Shown: positions 31,639 to 40,468 of the stretch, in pieces
Layout of the letters: the number at the start of each line of letters is the position of its first letter
How positions within the stretch are numbered: position 1 is the stretch's first letter
Assembly: GCA_018268015.1 (NCBI GenBank)
Contig: JAFDXJ010000050.1
Location: 124,001 to 188,000 of the forward strand
Source of the DNA: Bacteroidota bacterium
GTDB lineage: Bacteria; Bacteroidota; Bacteroidia; Chitinophagales; Chitinophagaceae
Direction: 5' to 3'
Length of the DNA stretch: 64,000 nt
Notes under the pieces: generated by a model
What the model was told of the DNA's origin: nothing
The model's input: only the letters and a program-made list of their open reading frames with translations
Databases searched by the model: none
Program-made: the position numbers and the translations under genes

Positions 31639-31730
31639 TTTTGACGATTTTTATAAATGAAATAAAACAGGAATGCTGAAGCTGTCAAAACAATTACTCC
31701 GAAAAGGATCAATGAAGAAAGTAGGCTCAT
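31635..31730 (-). CDS. 31-residue single-helix membrane microprotein
   Basis: ATG at 31730, TGA at 31637-31635. The product is one hydrophobic helix (about residues 4-24) followed by the basic tail YKNRQK. Its start overlaps the stop of the upstream 66-residue gene (ATGA), and its stop overlaps the GTG start of the downstream gene (GTGA). A chance ORF would rarely have both overlaps in frame, so I consider it real despite its size. Function unknown; short membrane proteins like this often stabilise larger complexes. Confidence 0.6.
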   Translation of the reverse strand: MSLLSSLILFGVIVLTASAFLFYFIYKNRQK

Positions 31731-31927
31731 TCTTTGTTTTTAATTTTTTCTTCCCATTCTGCTCTTTTGCGTTTTTCCTTTTTTATCACAAAAAAGTACA
31801 CAACTAAAAGTACAATGGCGGCTATTGGGATAATGATAAAAAGTAACATCCCTCCAATAATAAAAATGGCCGGCGGGCCATCCAAAAGGGTAGGGATAAA
31901 GTTTGTTATACAAGTATTGATAAACAT
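31727..31927 (-). CDS. 66-residue membrane protein, unknown
   Basis: ATG at 31927. An N-terminal stretch with two cysteine/threonine-containing turns is followed by a strong transmembrane helix (about 21-48) and a highly charged tail rich in Lys, Arg and Glu (KKEKRKRAEWEEK). First gene of the coupled five-gene run; its TGA overlaps the ATG of the 31-residue ORF. Divergent from atpG across 137 bases. No family recognised. Confidence 0.6.
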   Translation of the reverse strand: MFINTCITNFIPTLLDGPPAIFIIGGMLLFIIIPIAAIVLLVVYFFVIKKEKRKRAEWEEKIKNKE

Positions 31928-32029
31928 CAGATTGATTTAAGGCTAAATTAAACTATGCTCTATTTTTAAGGATACCCAATTCTTGGTATTTTTACGAAAA
32001 ATAAACAAGGAAATTCCATGTACAAGGAT

Positions 32030-32037
32030 TACCTTTG
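32030..32037 (+). promoter_or_regulatory. Candidate -7 promoter box for atpG
   Basis: TACCTTTG, followed by GCCGC, exactly matches the -7 consensus and lies 28 bases before the atpG ATG. No convincing -33 TTTG at 19-21 bases upstream. Confidence 0.5.
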
Positions 32038-32064
32038 CCGCAAATTTTTAATTAAATTGAGTAT

Positions 32065-32946
32065 ATGTCCGGCCAGTTAAAAGAAGTTAGAAACCGTATC
32101 CAGTCTGTTCAAAGCACCCAACAGATTACCAAAGCAATGAAAATGGTGAGTGCGGCCAAATTACGGCGGGCACAGGAAGCCATTATCCAAATGCGACCCT
32201 ATGCGCAGAAATTGCAGGAAATGCTATCCAATATCATTAGCAATTCTGATGGTGATGTAAGCCTGAAACTGGCAGAAGAAAGGCCGGTTGAAAAAGTATT
32301 ATTGATTGTTATCACCAGTGACCGCGGACTTTGCGGCGCTTATAATTCTAATATTGTCAAATTGGCAAAAACCGTAATAGAAGAAAGATACCAGAAACAA
32401 AAAGATAAAGGGAATATCACTATTTGGAATATTGGAAAAAAAGGCTGGGAAAATTTTTCTAAAAGTGGGTTCCATACGGATGATACATACAAAGACATTT
32501 TTCTCGACTTGACATTTGAAAATGTACAAGCTGCATCACTTGCAGCTATGAAAGCATTTGAAAATAAAGAATTTGATTTGGTGGAAATCATTTATAGCGA
32601 ATTTAAAAATGCAGCCACCCAGGAATTTATAGCAGAACGTTTTGTGCCTATACCTCGAATTGCTAAAAAACCGGGGGCAAAAAATGAAGACTTTATTTTT
32701 GAACCAGAAAAGGAAGTGCTCATTGCAGAACTCATTCCTAAAATTTTAAATACCCAATTGTATAAGGCTGTCCTGGATGCAAATGCCAGCGAACATGGAG
32801 CCCGAATGACAGCCATGGATAAAGCCAGTGATAATGCCAATGAATTACTGAAAACTTTACGAATCTCCTATAACCGTGCAAGACAGGCCGCTATCACGAC
32901 TGAATTGACAGAGATTGTAAGTGGCGCTGCTGCTTTACAGGGCTAA
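32065..32946 (+). CDS. atpG: F-type ATP synthase subunit gamma
   Basis: The 293-residue rotor shaft of F1. The N-terminus (QLKEVRNRIQSVQSTQQITKAMKMVSAAKLRRAQ) and C-terminus (AMDKASDNANELLKTLRISYNRARQAAITTELTEIVSGAAAL) are the highly conserved gamma helices that form the coiled-coil axle. Length is normal. Normally this gene sits between atpA and atpD or follows atpA. Here it is divergent from unknown membrane genes and followed by scpB, with a -7 box directly upstream. It therefore appears detached from the other atp genes. Confidence 0.98.
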   Translation: MSGQLKEVRNRIQSVQSTQQITKAMKMVSAAKLRRAQEAIIQMRPYAQKLQEMLSNIISNSDGDVSLKLAEERPVEKVLLIVITSDRGLCGAYNSNIVKLAKTVIEERYQKQKDKGNITIWNIGKKGWENFSKSGFHTDDTYKDIFLDLTFENVQAASLAAMKAFENKEFDLVEIIYSEFKNAATQEFIAERFVPIPRIAKKPGAKNEDFIFEPEKEVLIAELIPKILNTQLYKAVLDANASEHGARMTAMDKASDNANELLKTLRISYNRARQAAITTELTEIVSGAAALQG

Positions 32947-32948
32947 TT

Positions 32949-32978
32949 TTTGTTTGTCATTTCAACTCATTATGTTTG
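32949..32978 (+). promoter_or_regulatory. scpB promoter
   Basis: TTTG (32949-32952), 18 bases, then TATGTTTG (32971-32978). Both boxes match the Bacteroidota consensus with spacing one base short of the usual 19-21. It starts three bases after the atpG stop codon and 30 bases before the scpB ATG. Confidence 0.55.
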
Positions 32979-33007
32979 AAATGTACCTTAATTTTTGATG
33001 AAAGCAC

Positions 33008-33736
33008 ATGGAACTATCTGAGATCATCCCACATATAGAAGCTTTAATATTTTCCAGTGAAAAACCATTGGAAAATACGGAGATCGTAGAACTCATTAAC
33101 CAGGCATTTGGTTTTATGGATGCACAAATTACTTTGGAACAGGTCAATACCGCTATTGAAGGAATCTGTGAAAAATACCAGTCTTCCTTTTATCCATTTG
33201 AAGTTTTACAAAGTGGTGGCGGCTGGCAATTCCTTACAAAAAAAGAATTTCACCCGACTATAGCTCAATTAAATGGAGAAAAATTTCTCAAAAAATTATC
33301 TACAGCATCTCTTGAAACGCTTTCTATCATTGCGTATAAACAACCTGTAACGAAAGGTGAAATTGAAAATATTCGGGGCGTAAACAGTGATTACAGTGTT
33401 CAGAAACTCCTGGAAAAAGAATTAATTATTATTAGTGGAAGAAATGAAAACTTGCCCGGGAAGCCACTTGTTTATGCAACTTCAAAAAATTTCATGGATT
33501 ATTTTGGCATCAATTCTCCGGCCGACCTTCCTAAAATAAATGATATTTCTACGAATGAAAATATCGAACCAACTCATATATCAAAAGGTCTATCGGAGGA
33601 GGATAAGAATCATCTGATTGTAAACAGTCAGGGAGCATTATTGGAAAATGATGCTAAAAAGGAGGAATACCCGGACTCTTCCACTGAGTTAGACATAGAA
33701 AAGGAAGGGGATCAAGATCAGCCTTCTGAAGATTAA
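33008..33736 (+). CDS. scpB: Segregation and condensation protein B
   Basis: 242 residues. ScpB dimers bind ScpA in the Smc condensin complex during chromosome segregation. Two winged-helix domains occupy about residues 5-175 (IEALIFSSEKPLENTEIVELIN start; LSTASLETLSIIAYKQPVTKGEIENIRGV, the family signature). The last 60 residues are a low-complexity, Asp/Glu-rich tail not found in shorter family members. ScpA is not adjacent. Confidence 0.95.
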   Translation: MELSEIIPHIEALIFSSEKPLENTEIVELINQAFGFMDAQITLEQVNTAIEGICEKYQSSFYPFEVLQSGGGWQFLTKKEFHPTIAQLNGEKFLKKLSTASLETLSIIAYKQPVTKGEIENIRGVNSDYSVQKLLEKELIIISGRNENLPGKPLVYATSKNFMDYFGINSPADLPKINDISTNENIEPTHISKGLSEEDKNHLIVNSQGALLENDAKKEEYPDSSTELDIEKEGDQDQPSED

Positions 33737-33856
33737 GCAGTGGCATTTAAACTTACCATAAGATTTTAAATGTTTGTTTTAGGAAGATGTGCATTTGCAT
33801 AATATCTTTATCATTCTATAGCATCAAAAAATATTTATTATCATATTTGAGAAACG

Positions 33857-34648
33857 ATGATTGAAATTAAAAATGTTCAAAAATCATTTGGTTCCAAAGT
33901 TGTGTTGAATGGTATCAGTGCAAATATGGAAACAGGGAAATGCAACCTGATCATTGGCGCCAGTGGAAGTGGAAAAACAGTATTGACAAAATGCATGGTC
34001 GGCCTTATTAAACCGGATGAGGGCGAAATTTTATTTGACCAGCAAAACATGACAACAATGGCGCCGGAGCAACGCAAAGAATTACGACAGCAACTGGGTA
34101 TGCTATTCCAGGGTTCAGCATTATTTGATTCTATGACCGTAGCACAAAATGTGATGTTTCCCCTGGATATGTTTTCAAATGCTTCTTTGCGTGATAAAAG
34201 GAAAAAAGCAATCGAAGTTTTAGATCGGGTACAATTGAGAGATGCACAACATAAATACCCTGCAGAAATCAGTGGTGGAATGAAAAAAAGGGTGGGCATT
34301 GCCAGAGCTATTGTGCTGAATCCTAAATATTTATTTTGTGATGAGCCCAATTCAGGTCTGGATCCTCAAACTTCTTTATTAATTGATAAACTGATCAAGG
34401 AAATTACCACGGAATACAATATCACCACAGTGGTAATTACACATGATATGAATAGTGTAATGGAAATAGGCGATAATATTATTTATTTATATAATGGTGT
34501 CAAAGAGTGGGAGGGAAGTAATAAAGATATTATTTACAGTAAAAATGAATTGCTCAATAAATTCATTTTTGCATCTGATTTTTTACAGGATGCAAAGGAA
34601 ATGCGCATGTTAGATGATGGTAAAAAAAGCAAAACCGATTTATCTTGA
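33857..34648 (+). CDS. ABC transporter ATPase, MlaF-like
   Basis: 263 residues, one nucleotide-binding domain: Walker A GASGSGKT (34-41), Q-loop in LGMLFQGSALFDSMTV, signature ISGGMKKRVGIARA, Walker B YLFCDEPNSGLD and the H-loop VVITHDM. The GSALFDSMTV and SGGMKKR sequences are typical of MlaF, the ATPase of retrograde phospholipid transport. The permease (MlaE) and substrate-binding (MlaD) genes usually adjacent to it are absent; scpB precedes it and a DUF4258 gene follows by 24 bases. It presumably works with subunits encoded elsewhere. Confidence 0.9.
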   Translation: MIEIKNVQKSFGSKVVLNGISANMETGKCNLIIGASGSGKTVLTKCMVGLIKPDEGEILFDQQNMTTMAPEQRKELRQQLGMLFQGSALFDSMTVAQNVMFPLDMFSNASLRDKRKKAIEVLDRVQLRDAQHKYPAEISGGMKKRVGIARAIVLNPKYLFCDEPNSGLDPQTSLLIDKLIKEITTEYNITTVVITHDMNSVMEIGDNIIYLYNGVKEWEGSNKDIIYSKNELLNKFIFASDFLQDAKEMRMLDDGKKSKTDLS

Positions 34649-34672
34649 TTATATAAAACAGCGTTTATTTAA

Positions 34673-35071
34673 ATGAAATGGAAAAAAGCGCTTCCTGCAA
34701 TATTATTACTGGTATTGCTTATTCTTGCGGTTCTTTTACGGAGTAGAGATACCTCCACGGAAACTAAACAAGTTACTGCTTCTCATGGATTAAACCGTAA
34801 CCCTGCCCATATTACTTATTCAAAACATGCAAAATGCAGGATGTCCTGCCGTCATATTGATGAAAGTGAAGTGTTGGAAATTTTGCACCAGGGGAAAATC
34901 AATTATGCCAAAAGCGACTTGAAAGGGGATGACTGTCACAAAAAATATGCGGTGGAAGGTACCACACATGATCATCAGCATGTAAGGATCATCTTTGCTC
35001 CATGTACTGCGGAAATGACCGTTGTTACGGTGATAGATTTAGGAAAAGAATGGTCTTGTGATTGTGATTGA
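34673..35071 (+). CDS. Membrane-anchored DUF4258-domain protein
   Basis: 132 residues. One N-terminal hydrophobic helix (about 5-22) anchors it, then a domain from about residue 45 (YSKHAKCRMSCRHIDESEVLEIL...GKINYAKS...DCHKKYAVEG...VRIIFAPCTAEMTVVTVIDLG) that matches the DUF4258 pattern. This family is distantly related to small RNase toxins such as BrnT, but no antitoxin gene is present. There are six cysteines, including a terminal SCDCD, unusual for a cytoplasmic toxin and compatible with an exported, disulfide- or metal-bearing domain. Function unknown. Confidence 0.75.
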   Translation: MKWKKALPAILLLVLLILAVLLRSRDTSTETKQVTASHGLNRNPAHITYSKHAKCRMSCRHIDESEVLEILHQGKINYAKSDLKGDDCHKKYAVEGTTHDHQHVRIIFAPCTAEMTVVTVIDLGKEWSCDCD

Positions 35072-35136
35072 CCAGAAAGATTTTTAAAGGCTTTTGTATT
35101 TTATTTCCTATACTATTCTTAAAAAAAAACTTCGAT

Positions 35137-35167
35137 TTTCAATTTTAGCATTTTTACAATAGGTTTG
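35137..35167 (+). promoter_or_regulatory. Promoter of the DUF2723 gene
   Basis: TTTC (35137-35140), 19 bases, then TAGGTTTG (35160-35167). The -7 box matches the consensus; the -33 box differs in one base. It lies 27 bases before the start codon. Confidence 0.55.
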
Positions 35168-35194
35168 CCGGTCGTTTAAAAACCCGAAACGTAT

Positions 35195-38100
35195 ATGAAT
35201 TTCAAAAAAACAAATTTAATTACCGGCTGGATTATTGGCCTGATTGCTTGTACAGTGTATATTATGACCAGTGAAGCCAATGGCAGTTTCTGGGATTGTG
35301 GTGAATTCGTAAGTAGTGCTTATAAGTTGCAAATTCCACACCCGCCCGGAGCTCCTTTATTTGTGATGCTTGGTCGCCTTTTCATTATACTCTTCGGAGA
35401 TAATCCATTAACGGCTGCTAAAGCAGTGAATATCATGAGTGCATTGGCGAGTGGATTTACCATTCTGTTCCTCTTTTGGACCATTACACACTTTGTTCGA
35501 AAAATTGTACATACAGATCTAACGAAAGAATTGACCTCAAACCAGATTTTAACTATTATGGGAGCCGGCATAGTAGGCGCATTGGCTTATACTTTTACGG
35601 ATTCATTCTGGTATAGTGCAGTGGAAGGGGAAGTATATGCAATGAGTTCCTTTTTTACAGCAATTGTTTTTTGGGGAATTTTAAAATGGGAAAACCAGGC
35701 CGATAAGCCCGGATCTGACAAATGGATCATCTTTATCTTTTTCATGATAGGGTTATCCATAGGAGTTCACTTATTATGTTTGCTTTGTATCCCGGCAATT
35801 GTGATGATGTATTATTTCAGGAAGCGGGAGTCTTTTAATTATGTAAATATTAGAAAATATTTTATCTGGAGTGTCATCGTGGGCGGTATTTTAGCTTGCA
35901 TAGCTGCATTATTAAGTGCCCAGGCCACTGCAAAACCTGACCAGGGATTACCGATGGATGGGACCGTTGCAGGATTAATCATTTTTGGAATTGCTGTTGC
36001 CATCGGTCTATTGGTGGGTATTGAGAAATTGAATAAAGACAAAAAAGAATATTATGGAGGAATTTATATATTCCTGGTATTAGGATTTATTCTGGTTGGT
36101 TTTGTACAAGTAGGCATTATTCAGTATTCAATCAAAGCAGCAGGCGCTTTTGATGTTTTTTTTGTAAACAGTCTTGGATTGCCATTCTTTAGTGGTTTTG
36201 CATTTTTCTTTGTATTGGTATCTATAGGTATATGGTATGGGTTAAAGTTTGCCGCAAAAAAAAGTTGGCCCTACTTAAGGCTTGGCGTATGGTGTATTGC
36301 TTTTATGCTGATCGGTTATAGCACCTATCTGACCACCATGATTCGTAGTAATGCCGACCCTTCTATTGATATGTATAATGTGGATAATCCTATGAGCTTA
36401 GTGGGCTATTTAGGCCGGGATCAATATGGTGATTTCCCCATTTTATATGGCCAGAATTTTACAGCAAGACCAGTAGATTTCAAAGAAACTTCTACTATTT
36501 ATAATAAAGGCAAAGACAAATATATTCCTGTTGGCAAAAACGGTAGCTATGTCTATATGCCCAGTGACGAATCGGTATTCCCGCGTATGTGGGATGGCAG
36601 TAATGATCAGGGTCATGCAGATTATTACGCTATGTTTATGGGTATTGGCAAAACACAGGATGGTACCTATGAAAGAGCCCCAACATTTTCTGATAACATG
36701 AAATTTTTCATAAGTTACCAGAATTACTATATGTACCTCCGTTATTTTATGTGGAACTTCAGTGGTAAACAAGATGACAATGAAGGAATGTTTACAGGTA
36801 ATGTGCGTGATGGGAATTGGATTACGGGAATCCCTTTTATTGATAATGCCATGTATGGGGATCAAAGCCTTTTACCGGATAGTTTAAAAAATAATAAGGC
36901 ACATAATACCATGTTTATGCTGCCCTTTATCCTTGGACTTATCGGATTATTTTATCATTTCAAAAAGCAGAAAGGAGATGCTTTAGTCAATTTTCTTTTA
37001 TTTTTCTTAACCGGTTTTGCCATTGTAATATATTTAAATCAACCCGGATTCCAACCGCGTGAAAGAGATTATGCTTATGCCGGATCATTTTACGCCTTTG
37101 CCGTATGGATAGGAATAGCCATACCTTATTTTGTAGAATTAGCTCAGAAATGGAATACAGCACTTTTAAAAAGTATGCTCATCTCCGGTGGGTTCTTCGC
37201 AGCTTTCCTGGTAGCGCTAGGGACACTTTTACCTGGTGGTGGTATTTTATTGGGAGTAGGATTTGCTATTATTTTTGGAGCTATTGCTGCGGGTATTCCC
37301 TATATTTTAAAAATGCTTAAAAGTAATCGCTCCATAATTATTGGAGCGACGATACTCTCACTTATAGTACCAGTATTAATGGGCGCTCAGGAATGGGATG
37401 ATCATGACAGGAGTCATAAAACACTGGCAAGAGATTTAGGTAAAGATTATCTGGAAAGTTGTGCTCCCAATGCCATTCTTTTCACCTTTGGCGACAATGA
37501 TACTTATCCATTATGGTATGCTCAGGAAGTAGAAGGTATTCGCCCGGATGTAAGGGTAATTAATACTTCTTTATTGGGAATTGACTGGTATATCAATCAA
37601 CTTAGATATAAAGTTAATCAAAGTGATGCAATCGATGTGATATGGTCACCCGAGCAAATTCAAGGCAGAACCCGGGATTATGTCATTTATAAACCTCAGG
37701 CGGGAATACCGGAGAATCGTTTTTATGACTTATATGATATGATGAAGAATTATGTAGGAAGTGATGACCCTAATAAAATGAGTGGAGATGGTGGAAACTA
37801 TAATACTTTCCCGGTGAAAAAAGTATCCTTACCGGTTGATATTAATTTTGTTCGCTCCAATGGTACCGTAAATGCTACTGATAGTGTTGTCGGTGAAGTA
37901 CGATTTGAAATTCCTAAAAATGGTTTGCAAAAGAATGACCTGGCTATGTTGAATATCATTGCAGCCAATCATTGGAAAAGACCCATTTATTTTACGATGA
38001 ATAATTCCATCAACCTCGGTTTTGATAAATATATCAGGAAAGATGGACTTGCCTACCGATTGGTTCCGGTTGAAAATTCACAGGTAAATACGGATTATAT

Positions 38101-38659
38101 GATGAATGTCATCATGAACAAATTTGCTTATGGAAATGCGAATAGACCGGGTGTTTTCTATGATGAGGAAAATCGGAGACATTTAAATGATATACGTAGG
38201 GCTCATACGGAACTTGCTTTCGATTTAATTTTCAAAAACAGGAAAGATGATGCGAAGAAGGTATTGGAGAAGGCAGATAAAATGATGCTTCAGGAAAATT
38301 TCCCTTACGGATATACCGCACGTAGTAATGATCATGATATGGTATCCCTGGCATTTCTGGAAGCCTGTTACAGAGCCGGTGACACCACATTGGCCAATAA
38401 AGTAAAGGCTTCTGTGCAAAAAGATTTACAACAACAGATGAAATTCTACAATTCACTGAGTGGCTCCATGGCAGATAATATGACTTATGATAAACAAAAT
38501 GCTCAAAGGCTGTTACAGCAATTGGATCAGCTTATTAGTATCTTTGACACCTCAAAGACGGCTAATCCTGAAAAAGGCATTTTGCAAAATAAAGATTCAC
38601 TCAAAAAGAATGGAGATACTTTGAATAGCCTGGATCAACTGGAGCAGGCAAACCCTTAA
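35195..38659 (+). CDS. DUF2723 membrane protein (GT-C-type glycosyltransferase-like)
   Basis: 1,154 residues. The N-terminal half is polytopic, with more than ten hydrophobic segments. It begins with a conserved sequence containing SFWDCGEFVSSAYKLQIPHPPGAPLF, whose acidic pair follows the first helix as in GT-C protein O-mannosyltransferases. The C-terminal third is soluble, with GDNDTYPLWYAQEVEGIRPDVRVINTSLL, conserved in this family in Bacteroidota. Related eukaryotic TMEM260 is an O-mannosyltransferase, so protein glycosylation is a reasonable guess. It has its own promoter and a terminator, so it is a single-gene transcript. Confidence 0.9.
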   Translation: MNFKKTNLITGWIIGLIACTVYIMTSEANGSFWDCGEFVSSAYKLQIPHPPGAPLFVMLGRLFIILFGDNPLTAAKAVNIMSALASGFTILFLFWTITHFVRKIVHTDLTKELTSNQILTIMGAGIVGALAYTFTDSFWYSAVEGEVYAMSSFFTAIVFWGILKWENQADKPGSDKWIIFIFFMIGLSIGVHLLCLLCIPAIVMMYYFRKRESFNYVNIRKYFIWSVIVGGILACIAALLSAQATAKPDQGLPMDGTVAGLIIFGIAVAIGLLVGIEKLNKDKKEYYGGIYIFLVLGFILVGFVQVGIIQYSIKAAGAFDVFFVNSLGLPFFSGFAFFFVLVSIGIWYGLKFAAKKSWPYLRLGVWCIAFMLIGYSTYLTTMIRSNADPSIDMYNVDNPMSLVGYLGRDQYGDFPILYGQNFTARPVDFKETSTIYNKGKDKYIPVGKNGSYVYMPSDESVFPRMWDGSNDQGHADYYAMFMGIGKTQDGTYERAPTFSDNMKFFISYQNYYMYLRYFMWNFSGKQDDNEGMFTGNVRDGNWITGIPFIDNAMYGDQSLLPDSLKNNKAHNTMFMLPFILGLIGLFYHFKKQKGDALVNFLLFFLTGFAIVIYLNQPGFQPRERDYAYAGSFYAFAVWIGIAIPYFVELAQKWNTALLKSMLISGGFFAAFLVALGTLLPGGGILLGVGFAIIFGAIAAGIPYILKMLKSNRSIIIGATILSLIVPVLMGAQEWDDHDRSHKTLARDLGKDYLESCAPNAILFTFGDNDTYPLWYAQEVEGIRPDVRVINTSLLGIDWYINQLRYKVNQSDAIDVIWSPEQIQGRTRDYVIYKPQAGIPENRFYDLYDMMKNYVGSDDPNKMSGDGGNYNTFPVKKVSLPVDINFVRSNGTVNATDSVVGEVRFEIPKNGLQKNDLAMLNIIAANHWKRPIYFTMNNSINLGFDKYIRKDGLAYRLVPVENSQVNTDYMMNVIMNKFAYGNANRPGVFYDEENRRHLNDIRRAHTELAFDLIFKNRKDDAKKVLEKADKMMLQENFPYGYTARSNDHDMVSLAFLEACYRAGDTTLANKVKASVQKDLQQQMKFYNSLSGSMADNMTYDKQNAQRLLQQLDQLISIFDTSKTANPEKGILQNKDSLKKNGDTLNSLDQLEQANP

Positions 38660-38676
38660 TAGATTTTATTTTCAGC

Positions 38677-38717
38677 AATGAAGGGCAGGCATTTCGCTTG
38701 CCCTTCATTATTTTTAT
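38677..38717 (+). terminator. Terminator of the DUF2723 gene
   Basis: An 11-bp stem AATGAAGGGCA / TGCCCTTCATT with an 11-base loop, followed by ATTTTTAT, begins 18 bases after the stop codon. Confidence 0.8.
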
Positions 38718-38773
38718 ATCATGAATTAATGAAAATGATAAAAAAATGAAAATTAAGTATTCAATCGAAAAAG

Positions 38774-38803
38774 TTTGAATATAAAAACGGATATTTAGTT
38801 TTT
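38774..38803 (+). promoter_or_regulatory. Candidate promoter of the DinB-family gene
   Basis: TTTG (38774-38777), 18 bases, then TAGTTTTT (38796-38803); the -7 box has T instead of the final G. It lies 20 bases before the ATG. Confidence 0.35.
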
Positions 38804-38822
38804 AAACTTATAAATTCATATT

Positions 38823-39314
38823 ATGGATACGATTCAACAATTAAAAGATGAACTCACACAGGAGTTTGAAATAACGAAAAAGTTTTTTGAAATTTATCCT
38901 GAAGGGAAAGAGGATTACGCACCACATGAAAAAAGTATGAAACTTGGCCCACTGGTGAATCATCTTGCTGATATTTTTAATTGGCCCGGGTTTATACTTG
39001 ATACCGAACAACTCGATTTTGCAAAGACTGATTATAGACCTGCTAGTTTTAAATCAAGGAAAGAACTTTTAGATGTTTTGAATAAAAATTACAACTCCAG
39101 TAAAGAACATCTTGAACAAGCAAAAGAAGCTGACCTGGAACCATCCTGGAGTTTTGCAAATAATGGGCAAATACTAGCTAAATGGACAAAATATGGCGCT
39201 ATACGTCATGCCTTCAGCCAGGCTATACATCATCGGGCACAATTAGGAGTATATTATCGCTTATTAAATATTCCTTTACCTGCTACTTATGGCCCATCGG
39301 CAGACAGTCAATAA
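38823..39314 (+). CDS. DinB superfamily protein
   Basis: 163 residues, predicted four-helix bundle. Histidines that would bind a metal in DinB-like proteins are at about residue 49 (LVNHLADI) and in the late helix pair IRHAFSQAIHHRAQLGVYYRLL. DinB-like proteins include thiol-dependent transferases and many of unknown activity. It is a single-gene unit between two terminators. No role can be inferred from neighbours. Confidence 0.85.
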   Translation: MDTIQQLKDELTQEFEITKKFFEIYPEGKEDYAPHEKSMKLGPLVNHLADIFNWPGFILDTEQLDFAKTDYRPASFKSRKELLDVLNKNYNSSKEHLEQAKEADLEPSWSFANNGQILAKWTKYGAIRHAFSQAIHHRAQLGVYYRLLNIPLPATYGPSADSQ

Positions 39315-39364
39315 ATATTTTTGAAAATACATTTCCGGTTTTAATATTCGGAAAAAAGTAACCA

Positions 39365-39410
39365 AACAAAGAGGGCATGCTTAGAAACATGCCCTCTTTG
39401 TTGTTTTTAT
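39365..39410 (+). terminator. Terminator downstream of the DinB-family gene
   Basis: A 15-bp perfect stem AACAAAGAGGGCATG / CATGCCCTCTTTGTT with an 8-base loop, followed by GTTTTTAT. It lies between two convergent genes. The T run is on the plus strand only. Confidence 0.88.
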
Positions 39411-39416
39411 ATCAAG

Positions 39417-40337
39417 CTATCTGACAAAAACTTCTTTTTTAAAAAAGCCTTTTAAAGTAAACCATTGAGATAAAAATACATATTTGCCTTTAATGCCTTC
39501 ACCTTTTAAGACGAATAGAAAGTAAAGCAATATGGACACATTAAATTTTACGATAAATTCTATTCCTTTTTTGAAAACAGCAAAAGTGCCACCTTCACTG
39601 CGGCTTCGGATTTTTTCTTCATTTCCGGTCTTTGAAAATAATTTTTTAAAATTTTCAAATGTGAGTCTCTCTGCATCTATATAGTGAAACAGGCTGGCTT
39701 CGGGTACATAATAAATTTGGTTGCTGATGGCCTTCATTTTATGAAAAATATATTTATCATCACTTCTAAATTTCAGCTCATTATTAAAGCCGCCACACTG
39801 CAGCAATTGATCTTTTTTGTAGGCCATATTACAGCCGGGAGGATATTTCATTTTTGGATGATACAATAATATCTCGTCACCAAAAGAATGATATCCCACA
39901 AATCCATTCAAATATTTATTCATCCACGGTGGGGGGCTTCCGCTTTCATATTTTGGGATGACTCTGCCACCAGATCCAATTGCCTGAGGATACGAATCAA
40001 AAAAAGATGCCAGATGATCAATATACCCGGGTGCAAGGATGGCATCATCATCTATATAGGCAATTACTGGTGCAGCGGCTTCGGCAATCCCACGATTACG
40101 TGCAAATGAAAGCCCTTTATTTTCTTCAAAAAAATAGTATGCTTTTATCTGAGGATTTTGCCGGATAAAAGTTTGAACAATGGAAGCGGTATTATCTCTG
40201 CTGTTATTATCAACAATAAGGAGTTCAAAAAGATGGTATGATGCATTTTGTATGCGAATACTTTCCAGTGCTTCCGGCAAATATTTATCCCTGTTATAGG
40301 TGCAAATAACCAATGATATTTTGGGCGGACTATTCAT
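39417..40337 (-). CDS. Family 2 glycosyltransferase
   Basis: 306 residues. GT-A fold beginning KISLVICTYNRDKYLPEALESI, the LLIVDNNSRDNT nucleotide-binding segment, and a metal-binding IDDDA motif near residue 93. The acceptor-binding half contains ADDIN-like features and an RFRSDDKYIFHKM segment. A hydrophobic stretch follows near residue 260. It probably adds one sugar to a surface polysaccharide or glycolipid. It is the left border of the glycan block and points away from it. Confidence 0.9.
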   Translation of the reverse strand: MNSPPKISLVICTYNRDKYLPEALESIRIQNASYHLFELLIVDNNSRDNTASIVQTFIRQNPQIKAYYFFEENKGLSFARNRGIAEAAAPVIAYIDDDAILAPGYIDHLASFFDSYPQAIGSGGRVIPKYESGSPPPWMNKYLNGFVGYHSFGDEILLYHPKMKYPPGCNMAYKKDQLLQCGGFNNELKFRSDDKYIFHKMKAISNQIYYVPEASLFHYIDAERLTFENFKKLFSKTGNEEKIRSRSEGGTFAVFKKGIEFIVKFNVSILLYFLFVLKGEGIKGKYVFLSQWFTLKGFFKKEVFVR

Positions 40338-40468
40338 TATAGAGCAAATTCTTCAATACTTTATCGCGAAAAGCAAAGAAACAATAAAATAAATTATACT
40401 TGCTATCCCTGATTGCTTCTTTCATCCGAAAGTTCATTTATTTTTACAGATAATTTTTGATAACTACA

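Noticed and set aside
34673..35071. DUF4258 gene as a toxin-antitoxin module
   Set aside because: No antitoxin-like gene is adjacent, and the protein has a membrane anchor; the next gene is 124 bases away and encodes a DUF2723 protein.
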